NCBI GenBank assembly: GCA_030549775.1
Contig: CM060174.1
Coordinates: 11,698,286-11,762,285 of the forward strand
From: Tamarix chinensis
Taxonomy: Eukaryota; Streptophyta; Magnoliopsida; Caryophyllales; Tamaricaceae
Length of the DNA stretch: 64,000 nt
Direction of reading: 5' to 3'
Shown one piece after another: positions 47,270-60,330 of the stretch. A program made the position numbers and the translations under genes. The notes below the pieces were generated by a model. That model worked only from the letters and a program-made list of their open reading frames with translations, did no database searches and was not told the DNA's origin. Position 1 is the stretch's first letter; each line of letters starts with the position of its first letter.

Positions 47270-48720
47270 TTTTTTTCTTCTTCTTGTTTTTCCATTTTCC
47301 CTTATTCTTTCTTTTCTCTTTTCTTTTTCTCCTCCTTTCCTTTTCTTTCTTCCCCATGCCTCACACCAATCTTGTTCCTTTCTTTCTTCTTTCCTTGCTC
47401 CCCAGTAACCCAATCCACCTGTTCTTCTTCTTTTTTTCCCTCCTTCTCCTTGGCCTGCTGAGCCCAACCCATTGCTCCTACTTCTTTTCTTCTCTCGCCC
47501 TTGTCTCCTTATTCCTTTCCCTTTCTCCTATCCTCTTCTAGCCAAATGGAACCTTACCCACACCCCTTATGCACACCCGTCCTACACCCAAACACACCCC
47601 CTCTATAATTCCTTATGTCCAGAATGACCCCCAGCGCCCTCTGTACCCTTACTATGCACACATGCGACCTTCTTTCCCTTCCTAGACAAACTCGACCTAT
47701 GCCTCTACCCATTCGTTTACCTACATGACTATATGCCTGCTCTTACACCCTACCCATCATCCTTTCCTCTTATACTTAAACCATCCCTGTCCTCTCCCTC
47801 ACGCATGCCTTCCCCTCTCTACATGAATATATACATACAAACACAGGTGCTCGTCATCAACCCAACTTCCTGATCCTACCCAGCTCCTTCTCTCTCTCGG
47901 TTCCGTTTAAGTTACTTGAAAACCACCATCACCCTTTTTCTTCTTCTTTCCCAACAACCCATGCCCTTACATTGCCCCCTCTACACCACCCTAGCCCTAT
48001 TGTGCTTCCTCCTCTACACCTTATCAACCACCGCCCACCTTCCTACCTTGGCTCCCTTCTGCTTGCACGGACTTTACACCACAGCCACCCCTTCCCCAAT
48101 CATCTCTATCATAGCCAACTTACCCCCAACGCTAGCCACCATCTCACCACCTAGTAGCCCTTTACCCCTTCTACAACCGAGCCCACAACCCACACTCAAT
48201 GTTCAAGCCAATCTCCATCGCTACAACCTCCCCTATTCCAACTCCAACCACTAGCACCATCACCATCCTTAGACACCTTGACCCTTTCCCCTTCTCCTTC
48301 TTCCTTTCCTCCCACCTTCTCCACCCTTCTCTGCCCACCACCACCACCACCAATTCTAGTCTTCTCTACGTGCCTCTTCCTAGCTTCACCATCTCATCGC
48401 CTCCTTTTCATGCCCTTATTTCCCTCATCGAGCTGCCAAATAGTTGCACCCATCCAATGCCACCCTCACCCTTCTTTTTATAACCGTGTTTCCACCTCAA
48501 CCCCTCTACATCACCCTTTCCCTATCCCATTCCTTCTCCTTATAGCTCTAACACCACCACCAAAGCCAACCATCTTTGTAGCCCCGTCCTTCTTGCCTCC
48601 CCAACCATCGATCACCATCTCACATCTATCCTTGAGCCTTGCCTACCTTTCTCCCCTAGCCCTCGCCGCTAGCATCTCCACCACCACACCAACCATCAGC
48701 TAGCCTCGCCATCACCTCCA
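47270..48720 (+). other. pyrimidine-rich leader of the LTR
   Basis: A long C+T-rich tract gives several open frames rich in Pro, Ser, Thr and Leu. None has a domain, and related tracts lie at the same place in the other LTRs, so I treat them as non-coding LTR sequence. Confidence 0.6.
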
Positions 48721-49869
48721 TCCAACCAATCAGCCATGATAATTTACTATTTGATAATTATTTTACTTGCTAAATATTAATATGGTTATTATGATATAAT
48801 TTTTACGTGCAAAAGTTTTATTAATCGAGCCTAATAAGTTTTAGGAGGTTACAGATACAATTGTGATTTTGCTTGAAATCAGGTAACTTTTAGAATCTAC
48901 TAAAATGATAGATATTTCATGATAGCATATTAGGGTTTTGATATGTAATATGTGTTAAGCATTTTTGCTACACTGTAATTTTTATACACTACTAAAATGT
49001 TTAGATATTGTACGATATGTAAATTGTGTTAAGTATGATTCGTTACTGTAACACCCCCAAAATTCACTCCTGAAAAAAAAATTTGAAAGGATAAAGCGGA
49101 AGCTAGGAGAGAATTTGGGGAATGTTACCGCCACATCTAACACAAGATAAATGTCCACCATCTATCTTATGCTAGATGCAAGGCTAAAACCTGTCAAATA
49201 AAACTTCAAACATCAATGCCGTAAGGATAAACTCCCACAAGGAGATATCCACAGGCAGATGGCAAGTGAATCAATTCACTAAATAAAATCATCGCTGAAT
49301 CAATCAGCGGAACCTGTAAAATAAATCCGAATTTTAAAAGCTTATTAGAGTACGAGAAATTGAAAGTTAAATTACAATACCCTTGAATTTTAAATACAAT
49401 ACTTGAAACTTCCAAAAATAAATACAGTTAAACCAGACAAATCCTGACGGATCGAATTCCGGATTTGCCTACTCTCTCAAGTCAAGTCTTCCACCCAAAA
49501 ATAATATTCGAACTGAAACCTGCACAAGAGATCTGCTCCCCACCATCAGTGGATCATCACAGGACCCATTCAACCAAGGTAGCATAAGTACGGGTCCGGT
49601 ACTGAGTAAATCAAGACCACCCAATTCAGGGAAGGAAACATGAAACACATAAGATATGAAAGACTCTAACTTACAATTCTCATGCTCAGTTATACATGTA
49701 TTACATACAATAGAACATAGGGTCACGGATTCATACTTATGAATACATTACTAAACATGACAACACATAAAATACAAGCGTATAAGAAATCACGATCACA
49801 TGCTAAACAACATCAATCCAACGATCTGATAATAATCATTATTACATCCGATTTTATTTATTTACGATG

Positions 49870-50425
49870 AGTTCAGGGACCCCACTATTTTTAAACCGGT
49901 GGAACAGTCTGAAGCACCTCTCGGGGACAACAACCACGAGCCACTATTATCATCCGGTGGAACGAATCCTACACCTCTCAGGGAAAAACGCTCCTGAGCC
50001 ACTATTCTGAACCGGTGGAACGACTTGAAGCACCTCTCGGGGACAACACACCCGAGCCACTATTATCATCCGGTGGAACGGATCCTACACCTGGTCCCGA
50101 CTCACGTAATCTTCCACTTTAAATAATTGGTGTCTTATCCATTACTTAACTCATATCATATTCTTATTCACAATGAGTATAGGACCCCACTATTCTTAAT
50201 CCGGTGGAACGGACTGAAGCACCTCTCAGGGACAAGTCACCTGAGCCACAATTATCATCCGGTGGAACGGATTCTACACCTCCCAGGGCAAAACGCTCCT
50301 GGGCCACTATTCTGAACCGGTGGAACGGCTTGAAGCACCTCTCGGGGACAACACACCCGAGCCACTATTATCGTCCGGTGGAACGGACCCTACACCTCGG
50401 CCCAACTCACGTGATCTTCCACTTT
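49870..50425 (-). repeat. GGTGGAACG higher-order tandem repeat inside the solo LTR
   Basis: Units of ~58-64 bp carry CCACTATT and CCGGTGGAACG. They alternate between a GAAGCACCTCTCGGGGACAA form and a CCTACACCTCTCAGGG form. Four such units plus a spacer make a ~304-bp block present twice (from about 49880 and about 50183). Confidence 0.9.
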
Positions 50426-51059
50426 AAATAATTAGTATCTTATTCAATGATTTTAGCCGACCAATAACCAAGCCCACATAAATAATTCCATGACATAAAG
50501 ATACAGCATAGAGTATCATATAATATCCATCCCTACTCAACACTTCACATACTCAAATACATACCATATTCAACGTTATACTAACATGCATTAGCATTGA
50601 AGCTATGAATTCACACATACATAAAATTACCATACATAATACAGCATACACTTGACATGATTAAATGATCAATAAGCATAGTCATCACCTTCCACTCGGA
50701 ACAGAAATACATCCAGATTCTATCATAAGTAAAGGTAAGTAATGACTTACCTCAATCCGAAGCTAGCTAAGCATATTGAGAAAGAGGGAGAGCTATTGAA
50801 GGCTCAACAATCCACGAGAAAATTTTCCTAGATCGCCGATAGAAATCGGAACTAGGTTAGAAACCATCTTATCAATTAATAATTCACATATTCTAATTAA
50901 ATAAACACAAACGATCTTTATTAGAACACGTGTCCAAAACTCAGGACTCAAGAGCATAGCTCTATTAATATTTAAGATTAAAATATAAATCAAATGATTT
51001 AAAACCCAAACACAGAAATCAATTAGATAAAAGACACACAACACAATCAATTTTATAAA

Positions 51060-52000
51060 ATCATCCTCGAATATTAGGGTTTTTAAATCCCTAAACTACG
51101 AATCGACCAAATCACTTCAATTACCTCAAATTGATAGTTTTAAAACACAATTAAACTAATTTTAGATAAATTTGGATAATTAATTTTAACAAAACAGTCT
51201 TCCTGGTAGCCAATTTAAGATGATCCGTTTTCAAAATTAGGGTTTTAAATCCAACGACACAAACTCGGGTAATTCAAATCAATTAATTCCAATTAAAGGT
51301 ATTAGAATACAATTAGGATAATTTCCACTACTTATATAAATTCAATTTTAGAAAAACAACTATACAAATAACCAATTTCATAATCTCACTTGAAATCTAG
51401 GGTTTTAGGCCCGAAAATACAATTCGGTTGAATTCTATTAATTTATTTAAATTAAATGTTTAGAAATGCAATTAGACATATTTTATAACATATCATATAA
51501 TCAATTGCTCAAAACCAATAAAAGAAATACTCAATTTAGCACAATTAGGGTTTTTGAGCCCGGAACGCAAATCTGATCAATTCTTGATAAAATATATAAA
51601 TTGACGGTTCGAAAATGTAATTAAATATATTCTAATATAAATTGTATAGTCAATTGAATAAAACAACCCGATTACATAATCCGATTTAGTCCCGTAAGAG
51701 TTTTGGCCTAAAAATCTAATTCCGATTAATTACGTATAATTTTTCCAAATCAACACTTCCGATATGAAATTAAATACATTTCAAATGATATTGTAAAATC
51801 AATTGAGCGAAACAACTCAATTACGCAACCCAATTTCAATACACACGAATTTTGACCTAGAAATCAAATTTCGATTGATTTAGCATAAATTTCTCAAATT
51901 GACGGTTCCGACATGAAATTAGATACATTTAAAAACATATTGTATAATCAATTTATCCAAAATCACCAAATTGGACGGATCCGAAAAATTTGGGCATAAC
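51060..52000 (-). repeat. phased ~140-163-bp repeat series inside the solo LTR
   Basis: The AGGGTTTT-like landmark recurs at about 51077, 51240, 51400, 51548, 51698, 51847 and 51985, each followed by a polypurine/CCC word and an AAATTGA(C/T)GGTT-like word. Units are well diverged. Confidence 0.8.
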
Positions 52001-54639
52001 CCGGCCTAAAATTCAATTTCCCAAAATTCCAACACAAACCATACAATTAACATATTCAAATCAATCTTACAGCACATATATACATAATACAACAATTAAT
52101 TTAGCTTATCACAAGCTAAATCACACTCAATTAATCAAATTAATATTAGGGTTTTCGGATATTTATACCAAACGAAAATCAACGAAATCGGAGCAAAGGA
52201 AGGCTAGAGAAGCTTCGTCGGGGACCGGGGGTGGCTCGCCGGTGGTCGGGAGATGTCGACGGTGGCCGGGCGGTGGCGCGAGCTGCGTGGCTCGTCGCTG
52301 CTGCTCCTGCGCGGCTGTTGTGCTGCGTCGGTTGCAGCTGCTGCGGCTGTTGCCTGCTGTGGTGGTCGGTCGCGTCGCCTGTTGTGGCCGGCGGTGGCTG
52401 GCGAGCGATCAACGAAGGAGGAGCAGGGAGGAGGAGGTCAGGGCTGGGGTTTCTAGGCGCAGAGAACAGGGAGCACGGGAAGGAGAGAAGAGGAGAGAAG
52501 AGAAAGAGAAGAAGAGAAAAGGAAAAGAAGAGGGGCACCGGTCGGGGTAGGGCTGTTTTTTTTTTACACAAATAAACATATAAAATAAACTACTAAAAAT
52601 ATAAAATTATTAATGGAATATTTTATCTAAAATTCATTAAACAAAAATTATTTCATAAGATTCCGAAAGCTTAAAATTAATAAAAAGCTATATAAAGATA
52701 TTTCGGAAACATTTTCGGAAAAACTTACCAACGAACATAAAAAATTGTATTATTTACGGAAATATATTATAAGACCTCGAAATAATATTTAAAAGCATAA
52801 AAGTAAATATTTAAATTAAATTCTAATAAACCGAGACTAACTTAAATAATTTCTGAAATCGATTTTCCGTAAACCAAAAATCGTAAAACGGAAGAAAATT
52901 AATTCCGGAAAGAAATTCAAAAATAAACTCCGAAAATCTTTTTAATTTAAAACTTCCCGAACATCTTAACGATTTTCGAAAATGAATAAATTTAAAGTCG
53001 GAAATATTTTCTACAGATAAAATCATTAAAATAACTTTAACTATTTAAACAGAAATTTTATAATTTAAATAATATATTTCGTTAACGAAATATAACTCCA
53101 AAATAAAGTCATAATCACACGACGAAGTTATAATCGAAAACGAATCTAAAATATTAAAAATCAAAACACGAGAAAGAAAGGGAATATATATTTTTAACCA
53201 AAAATCGAAATCATAAGAATATAATAAAATCATGGTCGTTAACGAATTCATCTAAAATGGTTCGCAATGACAACAATTAATTAAATTCAAATATGAATTC
53301 GAAATCGTCGATAAATCCATAAAACAAATCAAAATTAAAATAATTAAATATTTACATCAAATTACACTAATAAAATCATTAGGCTTAATAAAATTAGGTT
53401 TCAAAATCCGGAGTATTACAGTTACATTATAATTATGTGTTATTATTTTAATCATGAAAATTGATTAGAAAAATCATGTTATCTTATGTAAAATAATATG
53501 TGTATAAAATTATGACTAAAATAGTTCTAAAGCTGGGAAGAGATTTTGTATGATATGTACATGTGAAAATGATAGGTTGAGTATGTTTAGATATACATAG
53601 AGCATGGCTATTAATATCATGTGCCCTACGGACAATTTGGGCATTTAAGCATATCATGATATTTAATGTGAATTAGACTGCCTAATATATTATAATTATC
53701 ATTAATTATGGTGGTACGTGATTTGTTATTTTAGAAACACATGTTTTAGCATGATTATTTTTATTATATGGCCTAGGGGTATTTTGGCTATTTTGAGTAT
53801 ATCATGATAATTATTCTAATAAACGTACCTGATATATACTATTTATTGTTAAACATAAGAATATACGTTTTGATATTTCAGAAACACATGTTAGGGTTTT
53901 ACTTGCAAAATTATGTATAAGGAAAAAATGGTAATTTGGCATATATGATCATTTAATTACATGATAAATAATTTAATTGTAATGTGTTATCCTTTTTAAT
54001 ATAAGTTGATAAATAAAATAGAATTTGTAATGAAAATGGATGATAATGTGGTAATTTTAGTCTTAGGGGTATTTTGGTCATTTTTGGCCTAAAGGGCCTA
54101 AGTATGAATAATTGAGTCTAGAATGACCTTGCTATTGATCTTCACTATGGTTTTCTTGGATGTTTGAAAATGAGTAAAAATGGTTAAGTATGAAAATTCG
54201 ATCTATGTGATTGATATGTGGTCTCGTGATCACTATTATAAAATACTAATAATTAAAGTGAAAGACCTAGAGATTGAGAATGGTGCCTATTTAGGGGTCG
54301 CTACCATTAAGACGTGGTTTAGCCCATAGTTGATTATGAATTTTACTTGTGCGCCTTAGTGCCCCAGCTAGACTCTATATCTTACTCTATTTAGTTTCAC
54401 AGACTTATAGAGGGTATGCATACTTATGGATTAGGTATCATTGTCGGTAAGTTATTGTGCTACCTTTGTGTGCCAATATGATCAAGGTACCTTAGTTCCT
54501 TCGGGTTGATATTTAGTATGATACTGTATTGTCTTAGTGTGTCAGTATGACTGGATTACCTTAATGTCTCCGAGTTGATATAATCTCCCCTTTAGTAAAT
54601 AAAAATAGAAATGATTATTATTGAATCAAAATGATTACT

Positions 54640-54965
54640 AGATTGGTTAATAGTATTCTTTGTGCCTACTTGTGGTTCGGTGACAATATTTGTGCCTACT
54701 TGTGGTCGGTAGTAACCTATATGCCTACCTATAGTTCAATAGTAGCCTTTTTGTCTACCTATAGTTTAGTAGTAGTTTTGTGTCTACTTGTGATTCGGTA
54801 GTAGCCTTCATGCCTACTTGTGGTTGGATAGCATCTTTTGTGCCTACTTGTGGTTTGATAGCAGCCTTTGTGTCTACTTATGGTTCGACAAAAGCCTTCG
54901 TGTCTACCTGTGTTTGGTATTGTGTCGTTGAGCCTTACTAGTAGTATTATGGATTGTATTGGTGT
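54640..54965 (+). repeat. ~30-bp minisatellite inside the outer-nested LTR
   Basis: A unit of the form GTGCCTACTTGTGGTTCGGT plus AGTAGCCTTT recurs about nine times with decay. Confidence 0.88.
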
Positions 54966-55754
54966 TATGCCTTTGAGCCCTACCTATGGTGTATTGGATC
55001 TTATTGGTTTTGATATTAAGAGATGGGATATATGGTGAAAGTTACAGTTATGGTGTTGATACTGATTCTAATCATTATTTCATATAGCATCTCTTGTATG
55101 CTTGTTTGGTAAGTTTTATTATGTTCTAAATGAATGAGTATGAGAAGTGTATGGATTTTTTGATATTTGTTTAATCTAATATGATTATTGCATTTTGATC
55201 ATCGTATGTATAATTAAATGTTTTATATTATGTATTATTTTGATGTCTTTTATATGTTCTATACAAGATTTTTATATTAGTTTTGTATAATGGGTTATTC
55301 AGTACCGCTGTACTAAAGGGTTTCTTTTTATAGGCCCTTGCTTATTCAATGGGAAGTGGTATTTGTAGGTTAGCTTGTAAGATCAATTGAGGGTTATTGT
55401 TTGGATTAAGAGTTTAGGGATATCTAGTTTTTTTCCCAGTATATTCTTATTTGAAAGATTCTGTACTATTATGTCTTTATATATTTCCTTTCACTAAAAT
55501 TTTGTAACCACTATCAGTTGGTTTTATTTGAAATGATGTTTCATTGCTTTAACTCGCTCTTTACTCTGATTTTATAATTGTGTTATTAATATAAGTGAAG
55601 TAAAACTTTTAGCCTTAGCACTTGGCAACAAAATAGTAGAGAAAACCAGCCTTGTAGCAAGTGTGGCAGTAACACCCCCACGATTTACTATTTTAACTTT
55701 CGTAATTTACTTTTTAAATGAAAATTTTCTATTTGTAAACTTGGGGATGTTACA

Positions 55755-58592
55755 CCCATCTTTTCTTTGTCTCTCTCCCTCTTTTCATTTCTTTTCTCTC
55801 TCTTCCTTTCCCATTTATTTCTATTTGAAACCCAAACCCCAACCTCAACCAACTCACTACTTCCATATTCTCTTCTCTTCTCCTTTTCTCCTTTGTCTCT
55901 AGCCATGAAACCCAATGCCTGATAAGCAAGAAGAGACAAAAATAATGAGCAATGCTTCTACATCAGTGGTCACTAGCGCAAGTAGCAGAGCTTCATTTCA
56001 ACCCTACTCTAACACCTCCTTGCTTCGTCTGCCATTAGTGAATGGAGCCATATCCACCACACCCTTAGTACTTTATGACACCACCACCCATGCGAACTGC
56101 TGCAACCATTGCAAAGGAGTAGTCGTGTGAGAAACAAATGACCACAACGAATAAAGCAACTATTGGTCACACCACCATCACAGTAGTTTTCAGCGTCGCT
56201 AGAGCACCTGTGAGTGATGCCTAAATTTCAATGAGCTCTACCAAGCTATTGGTTGTTCGGATTCTGTTTGTATAATTCCCAAACCCTAACCCCAATTATT
56301 AAATTGATTTGTGTGATTTGGCTTTTTTAAGACAAATTGGTTGTTAAAAGTTGTATTGATATGTTTGATGTGCAATTTGAGAGCATTAGTTGTTGTTAAT
56401 ATGTTCAATTTCAAAGGTTATAGATTTTTAACCCAGATTGGCTCAGATTTATCCGATTAAGATAGTTTTGATAAATTGATGCTAAAATATGTTTTGAAAT
56501 GTATCTAATTTCATATTAGTAGCTTTAATTTGATAAAATTGATGGAATGGATTGAATTAGGATTTTTAGGTTCAAACCCTAATCGGGGAGTCATATTTTT
56601 GAATTAGATCTTAACTTTAAATTGGTTTTGCCCATCAACTTTACAAAATTCTTTAGAATATAATTAATTGTATTTATGGTTCATTAATTTAATAAAATTT
56701 ATAAGAATCAATTGAATTGGAATTTTCAGGTCATAAATCTAATATTGTTAAATCAAGATATGTCTATATGATTTTAAGTCAAATTAATTATTTTATACGT
56801 CTTAGAAAATATTTAATTTCATATTAAGATCATCAATTTGAATAATTGAGCAAGAATTGGCCAGATTCGTATTTCAATCCAAAACCCTAATTTTTAGGAA
56901 ATAATTATCTTAAATTGGCTTTTTTGTAAGATTATTTTTATTAAAATTGATTATCTAAATTTATCTAAAATTAATTAAATTATATTATTAAACTATTAAT
57001 TTGAGGTAATTAAAATAAATTGGCTTGTTTACAATTCGAGCCTATAAACCCTAAATTTTGGAGATAATTTTATAAAAATAATTTTCTTATACTTATTTTG
57101 CCTAGTCCATTACTACCTTTGATTTAAAATCATTCAAATTGTGTTTTTATCTTATTTTTTGGTGTGTTAGTTTTTGTTTTTAAATTAGTTGGTTTGTCTT
57201 TTTTGTTGCAAAACCTAATTAGCAAGTCATTTTTGATAAAATTAACTTATCCTTTGTAGTCCTTCCTTTATTTCTTCAAATTGATTTGAATTGCCGTAAG
57301 TGATATTTTTTGAACTTGATTGAGTTAATACTTAATTTTTAATCTTAATTGAGCTATACTCTCGAGTCATAGGTTTTGGACATATTTTCTAAGAAAGTCT
57401 ATTTTGCACTTTTCCCTTATTGGTCAATAAGGTAGTTTTTAACCTTGTCTTACAAATTCTATCGGCTATATAGGAAAGCATTATTATGGATTTTGAAGCT
57501 ATAAATCTCTTCCTCTCTCACACACACACACATGTGCATAGCTATGCATGCCCTCACATAGCTATACCCCTACACCCCTATGCACAGTCATGCATGCAAC
57601 CCTATGCATAGTCATGCACAACCCTACACAACCATGCACCATTCCTTGCACAACCAAGATCTCCTTCATGCACACCCTCTCCCTTCTATTTCCACACACC
57701 ACCCAATACCAAATACCTCATTCCTCTCCCATCGTGTTTCACTAACCACCAACCTAGCCATATAGCACCACCCCTAGCATTACCAACCAAGCCATGCAAC
57801 AGTCCTTGGTTGCACCATCCCTTTACACAGGCCTTATGTGCACCATCCTTCACCGTCGTTCCCTTGCAACCTCCTTGTGTGATTCCACTACCATCCACCA
57901 GCCAGGTTAAACCACCTCCCTTACACCATCAACTCCCGCCACACTTCTCGTAGCTCCATTGATTTGGTTTTACATTTTTTCCCCTCCTACTTTGCCTTAT
58001 AATTTATTTAAATATTTTGTTCCTAAGTTATAAACTTGTATCATTATTTATTTTTAGGTGATTTTATGGTGGTATTGGAAGAAGAGTCTTAGGTTTTATG
58101 TACTTAAAGACCGGTGACAATTTTGGTAAGGGTACATGTCATAGCTAGATCTTTAATGTGTAATGTGTATATTAGTATGACATCTCATGTTTGGTATTGT
58201 TATATAGATAATGTTGTTATGATATGTTGTGTTATATGATGAAAAAGTGAAAAGGATGTACAAGCATGCAATTGTGTATATTATTGGTTAAGCATATTTC
58301 TGCAAGTTAAGAGGTTGGCATGAATCATTATATAAATTGGGCTATGAGTTTTGACTCGTATATAGTTTCAGTTATGTATTTTCATGAGGATATATGTTGG
58401 AGGTTGAAAATCATTCATATAGACTCGTAGGGCTTTTGCGCAAATATGGGCATTTTGGGCTATCTTAAGGGAAATATGTCAATATGGGTTAAATATAAAA
58501 TATTTGGTATTTTGTGAGTTAATCAGTTTAAATTATTCCAAATAATTTATGTGTAAAATTTGGATTAATTATAAGTAGCCTAAGTCTAATAA
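55755..58592 (+). repeat. LTR-derived sequence with phased ~150-bp series
   Basis: Landmark AAACCCTAA-like words occur at about 56281, 56430, 56575, 56732, 56883 and 57046 (spacing 145-163), the reverse orientation of the series at 51060-52000. A pyrimidine-rich tract with CATGCACA words lies at 57520-57950. No protein domain was recognised. Confidence 0.7.
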
Positions 58593-59150
58593 CACTACCC
58601 CAGAAAGGGGTTTTAATAACGGTTATTTATAACCGTCATAACAAATATACAAAAAACTGCAAATATGGGCGTAAACTTCATATTTAATAACGGTTTTCAA
58701 GTCAAAACAGTTGTTAAAAACCAAGTTTTAATAACAGTTTTTAAGTCAAAACTGTTGTTAAAAACTAGATTTTAATAATGGTTAATACAAAAACTGTTGT
58801 TAAAATATGATCTAATTAATGCTTGACTCATTTATTTTACATTTATTAAACCCTAATACGTATTAAATGAGCATAAATTTGAGATTAGATACATAGTTTT
58901 AATAACAATTATTACAAAAACCATTGTTAGAATATGATCCAATTAGGATTTCACTCATTTATTATGCATTTATTAAACCCTAATACATATTAAATGAGTA
59001 TAAATTTGAGATTAAATATAAACTTTTAATAACGGTTCTTAATTAAAACCGTTATTAAAACTCTGTGTTTTTATAACAGCTCTTACTCAAAATTGTTATT
59101 AAAACATATATAATAATGGTTTCATTAAGAACTGTTATTAAACCTATATG
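58593..59150. repeat. CACTA subterminal repeats
   Basis: At least ten words like TTTTAATAACGGTT and inverse AACCGTTATTAAAA, many in hairpin pairs around AAGTCAAAAC. A longer ~125-bp duplication around CATTTATTAAACCCTAATAC lies at about 58845 and 58970. Confidence 0.85.
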
Positions 59151-59479
59151 TTTTATATATATATATTTTTGCTATTTTTTTCCAACCCACATACACAGTT
59201 ATTGTTCAAATATTTACCAAATCTGCAATGTAAAACAACATTAATTCATATATACATGTATGTTTTCCTCCCAAATGATAATCCATATTTTCAATCAAGC
59301 TCTAATTAGTATATTTTAATACACTGTGTATACTGAGGAGTGAAAATTAGTAGGCGTACCACAATTAGGTAGCTCTACACTCCAAAGTTAAAAGTTCATA
59401 CATCATAGCCTAGAAGACCAAAAGACAAAGATGAAATACAAACATGAACATGCATGTAGAATATAGATCCCTAGCTAAT

Positions 59480-60330
59480 ACCAAATGTATGAGTACACAT
59501 ATTTGGCCCATTGGTCTCTAACTTCATCAATTTCGTCAACATTGTATTTTTGTCTTCGTACATAGTCATCAGTGAAAAACTACAATGCCCAAGTTTCGAT
59601 TAATATTCAGTTAGCACTAAGGTCAAGTACCAAATATATATGGAATGATTCATTAATGGAAAAATATGGAAAAGAAAACATACATGGCTTGGATCTATGT
59701 TAACTGATCTATTTTGGACTATCAAATACATTGCTCTATATACATAATATCCACAATCATGACCGTTCTACTGTTGTGGACACTGTCAAATGAATTCAGT
59801 TAGCTTTCTAACTATTAGATATTAATTTGAATTAAAACAAAATACAAAATAGTTGTCTTCCTACTTACCATTACAGGCTCATATTGAAGACTCTTTGGGT
59901 CTGGGACCATTCCCACCTCTCATCTGATACGCCGTCCGTAGTGCCTTAATAAATAGAGTTGGATATACAATATTATAAGTATATATACCTCAAATAATTA
60001 AAGTAGAATATATGCATAAATAAGCTAATGAAGTAAGAAGTGAAAAGTATACTAACATGTCGATAAATTCCTTCCCACCACGACGAGCGATGTCAAAAGG
60101 CACATCATAGGTTCGAAGGGAATCAAACACATAGACTTTATTAAGATCAGGTTGGACGGCATACAAAACCCAATGTTCATTTGTGAGGTAAGGAATGAGA
60201 TAAAGCTTGTTGTATCCCTCAATTAAAATGTGATTCGCTAAATAGTTTATGTGCCTACCCTATTTTATTGTAGTACCGTCAGCTATGTAGTATGGGTACA
60301 CAAACGTAATAGAGGACATCATTCCCTCCA
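59480..60330 (-). pseudogene. C48 (Ulp1-like) cysteine protease module of the CACTA element
   Basis: The homology to Ulp1/SENP cysteine proteases is clear. Exon 60310-60060 reads HINYLANHILIEGYNKLYLI then PYLTNEHWVLYAVQPDLNKV, with catalytic His in EHWVL, and VFDSLRTYDV with catalytic Asp. After an intron comes ALRTAYQMRGGNGPRPKES (about 59945-59890). Another exon has PQQ, then NGHDCGYYVYRAMYLI (about 59780-59720), with the oxyanion Gln and catalytic Cys in place. A further exon reads FFTDDYVRRQKYNVDEIDEV. A TAG replaces one codon between QQ and NG, and another stop follows PKESSI. The triad is conserved but the frame is not fully open. Confidence 0.8.

Larger units (their letters stand above)
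49047..53420 (-). mobile_element. solo LTR, 4374 bp, with perfect target duplication
   Basis: On + it starts TGTAACACCCCC and ends GGAGTATTACA, flanked by exact GTTAC duplications (49042-49046 and 53421-53425). On minus it reads TGTAATACTCCGG...GGGGGTGTTACA. It lacks PBS, polypurine tract and gag-pol, so it is a solo LTR left by LTR-LTR recombination. Very long LTRs with these ends suggest a Tekay/Del-like Ty3/gypsy group (inference). Internal parts in element order: G+C/C+T-rich leader (52560-52180), phased ~150-bp series (52000-51060), GGTGGAACG repeat (50420-49880), ACTCAGTACCG near 49600. It sits inside a related LTR in opposite orientation. Confidence 0.88.
46084..55754 (+). mobile_element. 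long LTR of the TGTAATAC...TGTTACA family, split by a solo LTR
   Basis: The start TATAATACCCTGTATTTT and the following ~600 bp align with the start of the nested LTR read on minus from 53420, sharing AATGATTTTATTAG-GTAATTTGATG. The end (CTTGGGGATGTTACA at 55754, preceded by GTGTGGCAGTAACA) aligns with the nested LTR's other end. A pyrimidine-rich tract lies at 47270-48720, a minisatellite at 54640-54960, and ATTCAGTACCG near 55288. Without the nested LTR and its duplication it is about 5.3 kb. No internal gag-pol adjoins it, and no matching target duplication was found. Confidence 0.7.
44600..58592 (+). mobile_element. outer long LTR (or LTR composite), interrupted by nested elements
   Basis: It begins TGTAATATCTAACTC at 44600, like other starts of this LTR family, then has a pyrimidine-rich tract to 45037. 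It is interrupted by a TRIM (45038-45798) and by a second LTR (46084-55754), and appears to resume at 55755 with pyrimidine-rich sequence. The phased ~150-bp series (56281-57060), another pyrimidine-rich tract (57490-57950) and the GACCGGTGACAATTTTGGTAAG block near 58110 follow. The CACTA element cuts it at 58593. Whether the pieces are one LTR or two fused ones is uncertain. Confidence 0.5.

Noticed and set aside
47916..48703. Several Pro/Thr/Ser-rich open frames
   Set aside because: They are multiple overlapping frames in a low-complexity pyrimidine tract at the corresponding place in each long LTR, with no conserved protein.
52179..52575. G+C-rich open frames on both strands (up to 130 codons)
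   Set aside because: They fall in the leader part of a precisely bounded solo LTR, have no domain, and are explained by base composition.
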